This document shows, one piece after another, positions 1-5,295 of a stretch of DNA of 5,817 nucleotides. The stretch lies in assembly GCA_001802655.1 (NCBI GenBank), contig MGZO01000059.1:1-5817 (forward strand). The letters are read 5' to 3'. Under the pieces are notes generated by a model. That model was given only the letters and a program-made list of their open reading frames with translations, did no database searches and was not told the origin of the DNA. This DNA comes from Hydrogenophilales bacterium RIFOXYD1_FULL_62_11. GTDB lineage: Bacteria; Pseudomonadota; Gammaproteobacteria; Burkholderiales; Thiobacillaceae. The position numbers and the translations under genes were made by a program. Numbering within the stretch: position 1 is the first letter of the stretch; every line of letters begins with the position of its first letter.

Positions 1-56
1 AGGGTGCCTTCATCGGCAATACTGACAACGGTTTGCATGGCTTTGAGTTTGTCCAT
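1..56 (-). CDS. LysR-family transcriptional regulator, N-terminus only
   Basis: Reading leftward from an ATG at 56-54, the sequence gives MDKLKAMQTVVSIADEGT and then leaves the window. This is the usual opening of LysR-type regulators: first helix, then the 'F/V..IA.EGS/T' stretch leading into the winged helix-turn-helix. Only 18 codons are visible, so the effector domain and the true identity cannot be judged. The gene diverges from the glutathione S-transferase gene, with 116 bases between the starts. LysR-type proteins commonly repress their own gene and activate the divergent neighbour, so it may control the rightward cluster; this is inference. No strong Shine-Dalgarno site is seen before the ATG. 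Confidence 0.8.
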   Translation of the reverse strand, partial: MDKLKAMQTVVSIADEGT

Positions 57-68
57 GCGCCAGATTAT

Positions 69-81
69 TCCACTTAATGGA
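69..81. promoter_or_regulatory. candidate LysR-type T-N11-A operator
   Basis: The 13 bases TCCACTTAATGGA fit the T-N11-A rule for LysR-type binding sites and form an imperfect dyad (TCCA at 69-72, TGGA at 78-81). The site lies in the gap between the divergent regulator and glutathione S-transferase genes, 12 bases upstream of the regulator's start codon. That suits autorepression and possible activation of the rightward cluster. The motif is short and could occur by chance. Confidence 0.4.
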
Positions 82-160
82 TCAGTCTTGTGTAAAACGC
101 GCCATTTATCCATCAAGCAATGGTGATCACACTGCGCACAGTCACTTCCCCCCTGTCAAT

Positions 161-166
161 AAGGAG
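161..166 (+). promoter_or_regulatory. ribosome binding site that sets the GST start
   Basis: AAGGAG lies six bases before the GTG at 173. It is the strongest Shine-Dalgarno match in the stretch and is the reason the shorter glutathione S-transferase form is preferred over the in-frame ATG at 77. Confidence 0.8.
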
Positions 167-172
167 TTCATT

Positions 173-823
173 GTGAATACCGCTGCCGCCTTACCCGCCC
201 AACCCATCAAGCTGTACCGTTTCTTCCTTTCCGGCCACAGCCATCGGGTCGAGTTGTTTCTGTCGCTGCTCGGGGTGCCTTTTGAGCGAGTAGACGTGAA
301 CCTTGCCGTCGGCGAACACAAGCAGCCCGCGTTTCTGGCAATGAATTCGTTTGGCCAGGTGCCAGTGATTCAGGATGACGACATTACGCTGGCCGATTCA
401 AATGCGATCCTGGTGTATCTGGCGAGCAAGTATGACGTCGGCCAATGGCTCCCGCGTGACCCGGTCGCTGCCGCTACCGTGCAGCGCTGGCTGTCGGTAG
501 CGGCCGGGCCAGTCGCGTTTGGCCCAGCGAAGGCCCGACGGGCAGTCCTGTTCAAGGCGCCCATCGATACGGAAACAGCCATTGCGCAAGCCCATGAGCT
601 GTTTGTCCTGATGGAAACCGAATTAACAAACAAATCCTTCCTGACAGGCAACAACCCGACCATTGCGGACCTCGCCAACTACGCCTACATTGCCCACGCG
701 CCCGAAGGCAATGTCTCGCTCGATCCGTATCCGCACCTGCGCAACTGGTTGCAACGCATCGAGGCATTGCCGGGCTTTGTGCCCATGGTGAAATCCGCGG
801 TTGGGTTGGGCTGCCTGACATGA
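173..823 (+). CDS. glutathione S-transferase family protein
   Basis: Cytosolic glutathione S-transferase of about 216 residues, the normal family length, likely conjugating or reducing electrophilic substrates with glutathione. The N-terminal thioredoxin-like domain (about residues 12-85) shows LYRFFLSGHSHRVELFLSLL, with Ser20/Ser23 at the usual catalytic position. It also has N-x-x-G-Q-V-P (Asn58 to the cis-Pro64) and the D-S-N-A-I glutathione-binding turn (75-79). The all-helical C-terminal domain has the N-capping box T-I-A-D before 'LANYAYIAH'. I chose the GTG at 173 because AAGGAG (161-166) precedes it by six bases. The in-frame ATG at 77 would add 32 residues unlike the family and run through the operator region. 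The stop overlaps the next start (ATGA, 820-823), implying translational coupling. The exact class and substrate cannot be read from sequence. Confidence 0.9.
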   Translation: MNTAAALPAQPIKLYRFFLSGHSHRVELFLSLLGVPFERVDVNLAVGEHKQPAFLAMNSFGQVPVIQDDDITLADSNAILVYLASKYDVGQWLPRDPVAAATVQRWLSVAAGPVAFGPAKARRAVLFKAPIDTETAIAQAHELFVLMETELTNKSFLTGNNPTIADLANYAYIAHAPEGNVSLDPYPHLRNWLQRIEALPGFVPMVKSAVGLGCLT

Positions 824-1817
824 ACGCGCCGGATGGTCTGGAGGTGTTTCACGAAGGCGAACGGCTGATGCAGGTGCGAGTGGGTATGCGTGAACGCATG
901 GCTGCACTCGGAACTCACGTGATCCGGCCCTTCATGACCGAACAGCACCAGGCATTTTTTACCCAACTGCCGTTTGTCATCGTGGGCAGCGTGGATGCCG
1001 AGGGACAAGCCTGGGCCTCCATCCTGGTCGGCTCCCCTGGGTTTATCGGCAGCCCCGATGCTCACCATCTGCTGATTCGTGCCGCCCCACGGCCGACGAT
1101 CCACTGCACCCGACCCTGATTGTCGGCGCCAGCATCGCCCTGCTGGGGATCGAGCCGCATACGCGCCGCCGCAATCGCATGAACGGCATCGTCAAGCACA
1201 TCGACGACGACGGCCTGCTGGTCGGCGTCCAGCAAAGCTTTGGAAACTGCCCCAAATATATCCAGGCGCGCCAAGCCGAATATGCGAAGCGCGTAGGTTC
1301 CGGGGCCGTTCATACCGCCGTCGCGCTGACTGGACGATCCCGGCCCATCATCGCGCGCGCAGACACGCTGTTTATCGCCACCGCCCACCCCGGCGCCAAT
1401 CATGCAACCACTCAGTCTCACGGCGTGGACGTATCGCACCGCGGCGGCAAGCCCGGCTTTGTGCGCATAGATGACGACCGCACCCTGACCCTCCCCGATT
1501 TTTCCGGCAACCGCTTCTTCAACACCCTCGGCAATATCGTGCTGAATCCACGCGCGGGCCTGCTCTTCATCGACTTTGAAAGCGGCGACGTGCTCCACAT
1601 CGCAGCCGATGCCGAAATCATTTTCGACGGCCCCGAACTGAATGCGTTTGCCGGTGCAGAACGCCTGCTGCGATTAACGATACGGCACGTCACGCATGTT
1701 GTTGCCTCACTGCCCCTGCGCTGGAAGGGCGAACCCCAGCTGTCGCCTTATCTGGCAAACACAGGCAGTTGGACGACAACCTGTTCACCCCGACCCACCA
1801 CAAGGAGTAAAGCATGA
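820..1817 (+). pseudogene. pyridoxamine 5'-phosphate oxidase-like flavoprotein, frameshifted
   Basis: FMN-binding split-barrel protein of the pyridoxamine-phosphate-oxidase-like group, broken into two reading frames. The first frame (820-1119, 99 codons) has the family N-terminus: FHEGERLMQVRVGMRERM, then QLPFVIVGSVDAEGQAWAS and GSPGFIGSPD. It ends at TGA 1117-1119. Homology continues in the -1 frame from about 1086: ADDPLHPTLIVGASIALLGIE, TRRRNRMNG, QSFGNCPKYIQAR, GVDVSHRGGKPGFVRIDDD, GNRFFNTLGNI and PRAGLLFIDF. Restoring one C in the run 1085-1088 rejoins them. A second missing base near 1771 is likely. After TGSW the current frame runs to TGA 1815-1817 with a tail of poor codon use, whereas the -1 frame gives a C/G-ending tail that stops at TAA 1808-1810. 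The repaired protein would be about 330 residues. The start overlaps the GST stop. Real inactivation, sequencing error or, less likely, recoding could explain the breaks. Confidence 0.85.
1802..1807 (+). promoter_or_regulatory. ribosome binding site for the DUF1348 gene
   Basis: AAGGAG sits six bases before the ATG at 1814, inside the last codons of the preceding flavoprotein gene. The arrangement supports a shared transcript. Confidence 0.7.
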
Positions 1818-2293
1818 ACACCCAACAGGAAGTCCGCCCTCCCATTCCGCCGTTCACACGTGAGACGGCAATCCAGAAAGTGCGCATGGCCGAAGACGGA
1901 TGGAACAGCCGCGATCCCACACGCGTATCAATGGCCTATACGCCCGACAGCCAGTGGCGCAACCGCGCGGAGTTTCCACGTGGCCGGGCAGAAATCGTCC
2001 AGTTCCTTACCCGCAAATGGGAAAAGGAAATCGAGTACCGTTTGATCAAAGAACTATGGTCTTTTGAAGACAAGCGCATCGCCGTCCGCTTCGCCTATGA
2101 ATGGCGTGACCACGCAGACAATTGGTTTCGTTCCTACGGCAACGAAAATTGGGAGTTCAATGACAATGGGCTGATGCAACGTCGCTTTGCCAGCATCAAT
2201 GACCTACCGATCAAGGAGGCGGAACGGAAATTCCATTGGCCGCAGGGGCGGCGCCCTGACGATCATCCTGGACTTAGCGAACTGGGGCTATAA
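1814..2293 (+). CDS. DUF1348 / NTF2-like (SnoaL-type) protein
   Basis: A complete 159-residue protein of the DUF1348 family, which adopts the NTF2/SnoaL-like cone fold. Family hallmarks run through the whole length: RPPIPPFTRETAIQKVRMAED near residues 8-28, then WNSRDPTRV, DSQWRNRAEF and RGRAEIVQFLTRKW. Further on come YRLIKELWSF, IAVRFAYEWRD, SYGNENWEF, GLMQRRFASIND, and RRPDDHPGLSELGL at the C-terminus. No gap or frame break is seen. The biochemical role of the family is not established; related folds include small enzymes and ligand-binding proteins. It lies last in the rightward cluster, after a good ribosome site, and is convergent with the paiB remnant, whose stop is only 13 bases beyond its own. 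No hairpin terminator is evident in that gap. Confidence 0.93.
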   Translation: MNTQQEVRPPIPPFTRETAIQKVRMAEDGWNSRDPTRVSMAYTPDSQWRNRAEFPRGRAEIVQFLTRKWEKEIEYRLIKELWSFEDKRIAVRFAYEWRDHADNWFRSYGNENWEFNDNGLMQRRFASINDLPIKEAERKFHWPQGRRPDDHPGLSELGL

Positions 2294-2306
2294 GGGGATG
2301 GGTGAT

Positions 2307-2867
2307 TTAACTTGTCGCGCCCGACATGAGCTTTGCAACTGCGACCTCAGTTTGGTTGCTTGACTGACTCAGCTTTTCAACAACACTCCACTGGTCTTCA
2401 GGTGAACGGTTTTGGCTGAGTTTGAACTTGCCTTGAATATCCGTGAGTTCGATTTCAAAGCCCACAATCATGTTGAGAAGTTTTGAACGGCGTTCACCCG
2501 TAAGGTTGGGTTTCCATGGATTTGGCAAGTGAGATTCATGAACATGGGTTAGTTGTTCAACCAAGGCCTCAAGCTCGGACTCACCTTCAATGAGCCGGGG
2601 TATCCCGCGTAGCTGAACCACCGCGTAATTCCACGTTGGGACACCAGGCGATGAATACCACGAAGGTGAAACGTAAGCATGTGGTCCTTAAAATACGACC
2701 AAAACCTCACTGCTCACTGCAAAATGCTGCCACTGAGGGTTCGCCCGCGCCATGTGGCCGAGCAACCTGCCTTGTGAATCTGCGGAGCGCTCAAAGATGA
2801 AGGGCAAGTGACTGACAAAGGGCACGCCCCCAGGAGCCGTGACCAGCATTCCAAAAGAGTGCCTTTT
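2307..2867 (-). pseudogene. paiB: paiB-like FMN-binding negative transcriptional regulator, decayed
   Basis: Reading leftward in one frame from about 2867 to the stop at 2309-2307, nearly the whole PaiB family pattern appears. It runs RHSFGMLVT, VPFVSHLPFIFE, LLGHMARANPQW, EVLVVF, GPHAYVSPSWY, VPTWNYAVVQLRG, LVEQLTHVHE, IVGFEIELTDIQGKFKLSQNR. Two lesions mark it as dead. Its first 20-25 codons, including the start, are missing and replaced by the OLD gene fragment. A TAA at 2690-2688 stands where related proteins usually have Gln in 'F-Q-G-P-H-A-Y', so a single CAA-to-TAA change would explain it. Initiation after that stop (GTG at 2621) would give only the C-terminal half, which is unlikely to fold. 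Known PaiB proteins are about 200-215 residues, bind FMN and act in stress or sporulation-related repression; the remnant covers about 185. Confidence 0.85.
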
Positions 2868-3016
2868 GGGTCCGGACCGAGTACAAGGTCAAGCGCATCG
2901 CAAACCGTGTTCTTACCAACGTTTTTTCCGCCGACCAGAAGCGTGTGGCCGCCGAACGTCAGATCAGCGTTCTTAATGCCTCTGAAGTTTTCGATTTTTA
3001 TCTGCAGGACGCGCAA
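2714..3016 (-). pseudogene. OLD-family ATP-dependent endonuclease, N-terminal fragment fused to paiB remnant
   Basis: The first 49 codons (3016-2870) match the start of OLD-family (overcoming lysogenization defect) SMC/ABC-type ATPases that carry a C-terminal TOPRIM nuclease. They include LQIKIENFRGIKNADLTF, then a Walker A region GGKNVGKNT, then VCDALDLVLGPD. After Asp49 the homology stops; the frame runs on through paiB DNA in the wrong frame and ends at TGA 2716-2714. About 90% of a normal OLD protein, including Walker B and TOPRIM parts, is missing. In Walker A the expected Ser/Thr after Lys35 is Asn36 (AAC, one base from AGC), so even the remaining part is probably defective. The start is a TTG at 3016 with AAGGAG (3028-3023) six bases before it. 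The gene lies 108 bases downstream of the abiEii toxin in the same direction and was probably part of the same defence block. Confidence 0.8.
2865..2872. other. chimeric junction between OLD fragment and paiB remnant
   Basis: OLD-family similarity ends with the G-P-D codons (down to 2870). PaiB similarity begins with K/R-H-S-F-G within a few bases (from about 2867), in another frame. The two therefore abut almost without spacer. This is a deletion or illegitimate recombination joint, and the likeliest border between the chromosomal cluster and the defence island. The exact base is uncertain by several positions. Confidence 0.7.
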
Positions 3017-3018
3017 CG

Positions 3019-3072
3019 TTATCTCCTTGTAATTTGGCTGGCATGGCTCGCGTTATCTGACTCATTCATCAT
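3019..3072 (-). CDS. possible 17-residue leader ORF before the OLD fragment
   Basis: Between the abiEii stop (3125) and the OLD start (3016) an ATG at 3072 opens a short frame, MMNESDNASHASQITRR, ending in TAA at 3021-3019, two bases before the OLD TTG. Its last codons contain the OLD ribosome site, so translating ribosomes would end right at the next start. There is only a weak G-rich site upstream and no known family. It may be chance, a coupling peptide, or nothing. Confidence 0.2.
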   Translation of the reverse strand: MMNESDNASHASQITRR

Positions 3073-3124
3073 GCTGTCCACCGAGATGAGTTTCGTCAGG
3101 CTCCCCAAGTGCACGGGGTCTCCC

Positions 3125-3994
3125 TTACCGGCTCAATAGGCCGGGATATTTCTTTGCGCGCAGTTCTTCGAGCGCTTTGTCGGTCAGCTTCCACGCATCA
3201 CCTTTGATACGGGTGATCAGTTCCGTCCAGACGCGCTCGAAAGCCTGTACCGCATCATCGTCGTTGAAGCGGACGCCGGCCGGCAGTAATGGCGCGATGT
3301 CCTCGATCAGGCTACGTGTGAGCTTTTCAAGCATTCGCTGCTCGGCGACGGCGCGCGTGATGGGTTTGCCTTCAAGCGCCAGGTAGTGGTCGAAGCAGGC
3401 GATGAGCTTGTCCCGATCCATGGCGAGCTGGTCGAGTCCGTGGTGCAGATCGAAGAGGTCGCGGTTCTTGCGCCGCTGCAGTAATGCGCGCAGTTTGGTG
3501 CCGAACAGTTCCTCTGGCTCGAAGGACGCGATCTCGGTCTCGCCTTGGTACCAGTCGCTTTCCACCGCGAAGGGATACGACTTGATGCCGAGCAGATGCT
3601 CATGCTCGCGTGTATTGATCTCAACCTTGAGCTTCAGCGTCGCCTGCGGATCAGCTTCGGGCGTGAATTTGAACACCAGGTGCATCGAATGCCCCGCCTG
3701 CTCGCGATTGCACTTGCCGAGCCATGACAGGGCTTCGCGGATCGCATCGACCGTCGTGCCGATGGGCTCAGTCTGCGTCTGCACCAGATCGATGTCTTCC
3801 GAATAGCGCAGTGGCTGCTTGAACAGCAGTTTGTTGATCGCGGTGCCACCGCGGAAAGCGATCTTGTCTTTCAGCATCGGCGCGTTGAACAGGTCGCACA
3901 ACGCGCGGCTGATGATCAGGTCCTGCTCAATCTGCCGCGCGTCGGGCCAAGGGGCTTTCGTGCTCCAGGCCTGGATGTAGGAACTCGGAATCAA
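3125..3994 (-). CDS. abiEii: AbiEii/AbiGii-family nucleotidyltransferase toxin
   Basis: Toxin of the AbiE type IV toxin-antitoxin / abortive-infection system, complete at 289 residues. It belongs to the DNA polymerase beta-like (DUF1814/MenT-like) nucleotidyltransferases. Related MenT toxins add nucleotides to tRNA acceptor ends; AbiEii itself was reported to need GTP and to be bacteriostatic. Motifs visible: FRGGTAINKLL (residues 47-57; GGT at 49-51), then RYSEDIDLV with the metal-binding Asp67/Asp69. After these come LKVEIN (122-127) with acidic Glu125, and the C-terminal KLRALLQRRKNRDLFDL (167-183) with its basic and acidic residues. All expected active-site residues are present, so it looks functional. 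The start is TTG at 3994, overlapping the antitoxin stop (TTGA) with a GGAG ribosome site eight bases before, so it is translationally coupled to abiEi. Confidence 0.93.
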   Translation of the reverse strand: MIPSSYIQAWSTKAPWPDARQIEQDLIISRALCDLFNAPMLKDKIAFRGGTAINKLLFKQPLRYSEDIDLVQTQTEPIGTTVDAIREALSWLGKCNREQAGHSMHLVFKFTPEADPQATLKLKVEINTREHEHLLGIKSYPFAVESDWYQGETEIASFEPEELFGTKLRALLQRRKNRDLFDLHHGLDQLAMDRDKLIACFDHYLALEGKPITRAVAEQRMLEKLTRSLIEDIAPLLPAGVRFNDDDAVQAFERVWTELITRIKGDAWKLTDKALEELRAKKYPGLLSR

Positions 3995-4809
3995 AAGTCG
4001 ATCTCCACAGGTTCATTGATCACGAGCTTCCACCGGGCGTCTTTCTCCTGAAGCTCGGGGAGGGATTCAATGAGGGGCTTGACGGAAGGATCCAGCAGCA
4101 CCGCTGTCTTGGCCTTCTTGACGAAGGGTTCCAGCGCGTTGGCTTGTCGCGTGTGCCCTGCCCGTTCGAGCAGGTACCCCAGCCGGCGCACAGACGAGTT
4201 TTCATAGGCAGCGGCCGCTTTGGCAAGCACACGCGGCTCGGCCTTGGCTCCAATGTCCTTGGCGATCTGCGCAACCCCATTGATGCCGGCGGCCTTGTGG
4301 AAGTAACGTGCGCAATCCAGCAACGTCAGCTCGACGCCAGCCACTTGGGCAAAACCTGCATCACTCTTCATCCGATCGAGCTGATCGGGTTGATTGAGCT
4401 TTGCGAAGGCCTTGGGCGTCTGATAGAGAAACTGGAGGCGATGGCGTCCGATCTCGAAGTCCCTCAACTGCTTGGGCACAACTACCTGAAAGACCATGGC
4501 GGCCTGGTGCGATGAACCGTGGAAGGCCGCAGCACGCAACAGCGAGATGCGATAGTCGAGACCCTGGTACTTCATCAAGGGATCGATCCAACGCACGGGA
4601 TCGGGAGCGCCGGTCATCTGATCCTCGGGACGCAGGATCAGATAGAAGCCATGGCGAGGGTTGGCCAGCCGCTGTTTTTTCACCAGCCGTGTGATCGCGG
4701 CGGTCAGGCCATCAGGATTCAGGTCGACCGCAGCCAGCGCCTCTTCGCGGTTGAAGTGCGCACGGCCATGGAGAAGCCGGTCATCAACGAATTTATCAAG
4801 GGAAGCCAT
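3991..4809 (-). CDS. abiEi: AbiEi antitoxin / transcriptional autorepressor
   Basis: Antitoxin partner of AbiEii, 272 residues. An N-terminal winged helix-turn-helix (about 1-60; HFNREEALAAVDLNPDGLTAAITRLVKKQRLANPRHGFYLIL) binds DNA. It is followed by the AbiEi domain with YRISLLRAAAFHGSSHQAAMVFQVVV (86-111) and a C-terminal antitoxin region ending VINEPVEIDF. In characterised AbiE systems AbiEi does not bind the toxin protein (type IV) and represses the operon by binding inverted repeats at its promoter through the N-terminal domain. The ATG at 4809 was chosen because the protein then begins with the family's helix-turn-helix. The open frame does extend 40 codons further upstream, but those cover the promoter palindrome and are unlike the family. 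No Shine-Dalgarno site precedes the ATG. First gene of the operon with abiEii. Confidence 0.92.
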   Translation of the reverse strand: MASLDKFVDDRLLHGRAHFNREEALAAVDLNPDGLTAAITRLVKKQRLANPRHGFYLILRPEDQMTGAPDPVRWIDPLMKYQGLDYRISLLRAAAFHGSSHQAAMVFQVVVPKQLRDFEIGRHRLQFLYQTPKAFAKLNQPDQLDRMKSDAGFAQVAGVELTLLDCARYFHKAAGINGVAQIAKDIGAKAEPRVLAKAAAAYENSSVRRLGYLLERAGHTRQANALEPFVKKAKTAVLLDPSVKPLIESLPELQEKDARWKLVINEPVEIDF

Positions 4810-4815
4810 TCCCGA

Positions 4816-4848
4816 ATCATATGCAAAAACCGACAAAAACCCAAGGTT
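4816..4848 (-). promoter_or_regulatory. predicted abiE promoter, possibly giving a leaderless mRNA
   Basis: On the minus strand a -10 box TATGAT (4821-4816; five of six to consensus) lies 17 bases after a weak -35 TTGGGT. The -10 ends six bases before the abiEi ATG, so transcription would start at or very near the first base of the codon. This, with the absence of a Shine-Dalgarno site, suggests a leaderless message. The promoter sits inside the inverted-repeat operator. Confidence 0.5.
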
Positions 4849-4858
4849 TTTGCGTATG
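4818..4858. promoter_or_regulatory. abiE operator: near-perfect 14-bp inverted repeat
   Basis: Arm CATATGCAAAAACC (4818-4831) and arm GGTTTTTGCGTATG (4845-4858) are reverse complements except for one base, separated by 13 bases. A third copy of CAAAAACC lies in the spacer (4834-4841) and can pair with the right arm across a three-base gap. The repeat covers the region just upstream of abiEi and overlaps its predicted -10 and -35. This fits the inverted-repeat operators through which AbiEi proteins repress their own operon. Confidence 0.75.
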
Positions 4859-4933
4859 AGTTGGGATGACTGTGAAGGCTGTATTCCGGGACTGCACAAA
4901 TCGATACCCCAGACGGATGCTAACCGCACTTCG

Positions 4934-4967
4934 TTTGTCCGAAAAATGTGGTGTTATTTCGGACAAA
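4934..4967. repeat. perfect 11-bp inverted repeat, possible operator
   Basis: TTTGTCCGAAA (4934-4944) and TTTCGGACAAA (4957-4967) are exact reverse complements with a 12-base spacer, 34 bases in all. The spacer holds TGG followed by TGTTAT (4952-4957), a possible extended -10 for rightward transcription toward radC, so a repressor bound to the arms would block that promoter. It is not followed by a T-run, so it is not a classic terminator. A recombinase site is another possibility. No binding protein can be named. Confidence 0.55.
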
Positions 4968-4989
4968 ACATCCAAAGCAAAATGGCATT

Positions 4990-5275
4990 CCGGCACATCG
5001 TGCCGTCGGGCTCGCGGGCGTTGCCCCGCGCCTCGTGCCGAGTCGCGGCCATGCGGCTTTGATCCCTGACGCCTCCGGCCCCTTCGGGCCTGCGCGCTAC
5101 GCTTGCCATGTTGCAGTGGAGTGTGGGGGGCGGCCTTGCTGTTCCCTTCAACGTACCACGTCGTTCTCGCCGTCAAGGGCTGCGCGTGCTTAGCACGCTG
5201 GCGTCCATGCGGCCGTCTGCGACCCCTGACTGCTGCGCTGCGCCGTGTTCCTCCGGTTCCGGGCAATTCCGCCCG
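4990..5275 (+). ncRNA. structured leader upstream of radC, candidate radC-motif RNA
   Basis: This 300-base stretch has no convincing gene, although open frames pass through it. It contains a chain of GC-rich hairpins: CGGCAC-atc-GTGCCG (4991-5005), CGCGGG-cgttgc-CCCGCG (5013-5030), GGCCC-cttc-GGGCC (5077-5090), GCGTGC-tta-GCACGC (5184-5198) and CGGGC-aattcc-GCCCG (5260-5275). The last lies just before the radC ribosome site. Breaker-laboratory comparative searches described a radC RNA motif in presumed 5' untranslated regions of radC and other DNA-handling genes in bacteria, and the position and hairpin density here fit. I cannot confirm the match to the published consensus by eye, and the ends are approximate. 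It may be cis-regulatory rather than a separate RNA. Confidence 0.5.
5049..5230 (+). repeat. imperfect direct repeat inside the radC leader
   Basis: CCATGCGGC followed by CCCTGAC occurs at 5049-5070 and again at 5205-5230, with a four-base length difference in the middle (22 versus 26 bases). The two copies sit in equivalent places relative to hairpins, suggesting a duplicated structural or binding unit within the leader. Confidence 0.4.
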
Positions 5276-5295
5276 ATTCGGACTGGAGCACGATC

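Noticed and set aside
1079..1474. A 131-codon rightward open frame over the frameshift region of the flavoprotein
   Set aside because: It is Arg/Pro-rich, resembles no family, and lies in neither of the two frames that carry the flavoprotein homology.
1062..1598. A 178-codon leftward open frame opposite the flavoprotein gene
   Set aside because: It is the antisense of conserved flavoprotein sequence. High-GC third positions commonly leave such long antisense frames, and the protein has no recognisable family.
4809..4929. Upstream extension of abiEi to an ATG at 4929
   Set aside because: The added 40 residues would be encoded by the operator and promoter region and do not resemble AbiEi proteins, which begin close to the winged helix.
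4934..4967. Rho-independent terminator at the 11-bp dyad
   Set aside because: The stem is not GC-rich, the loop is 12 bases, and no T-run follows on either strand.
4866..5193. Several open frames on both strands in the gap between abiEi and radC
   Set aside because: The predicted proteins are Arg/Cys/Pro-rich with no recognisable family, they overlap each other in different frames, and the stretch is better explained as structured non-coding DNA.
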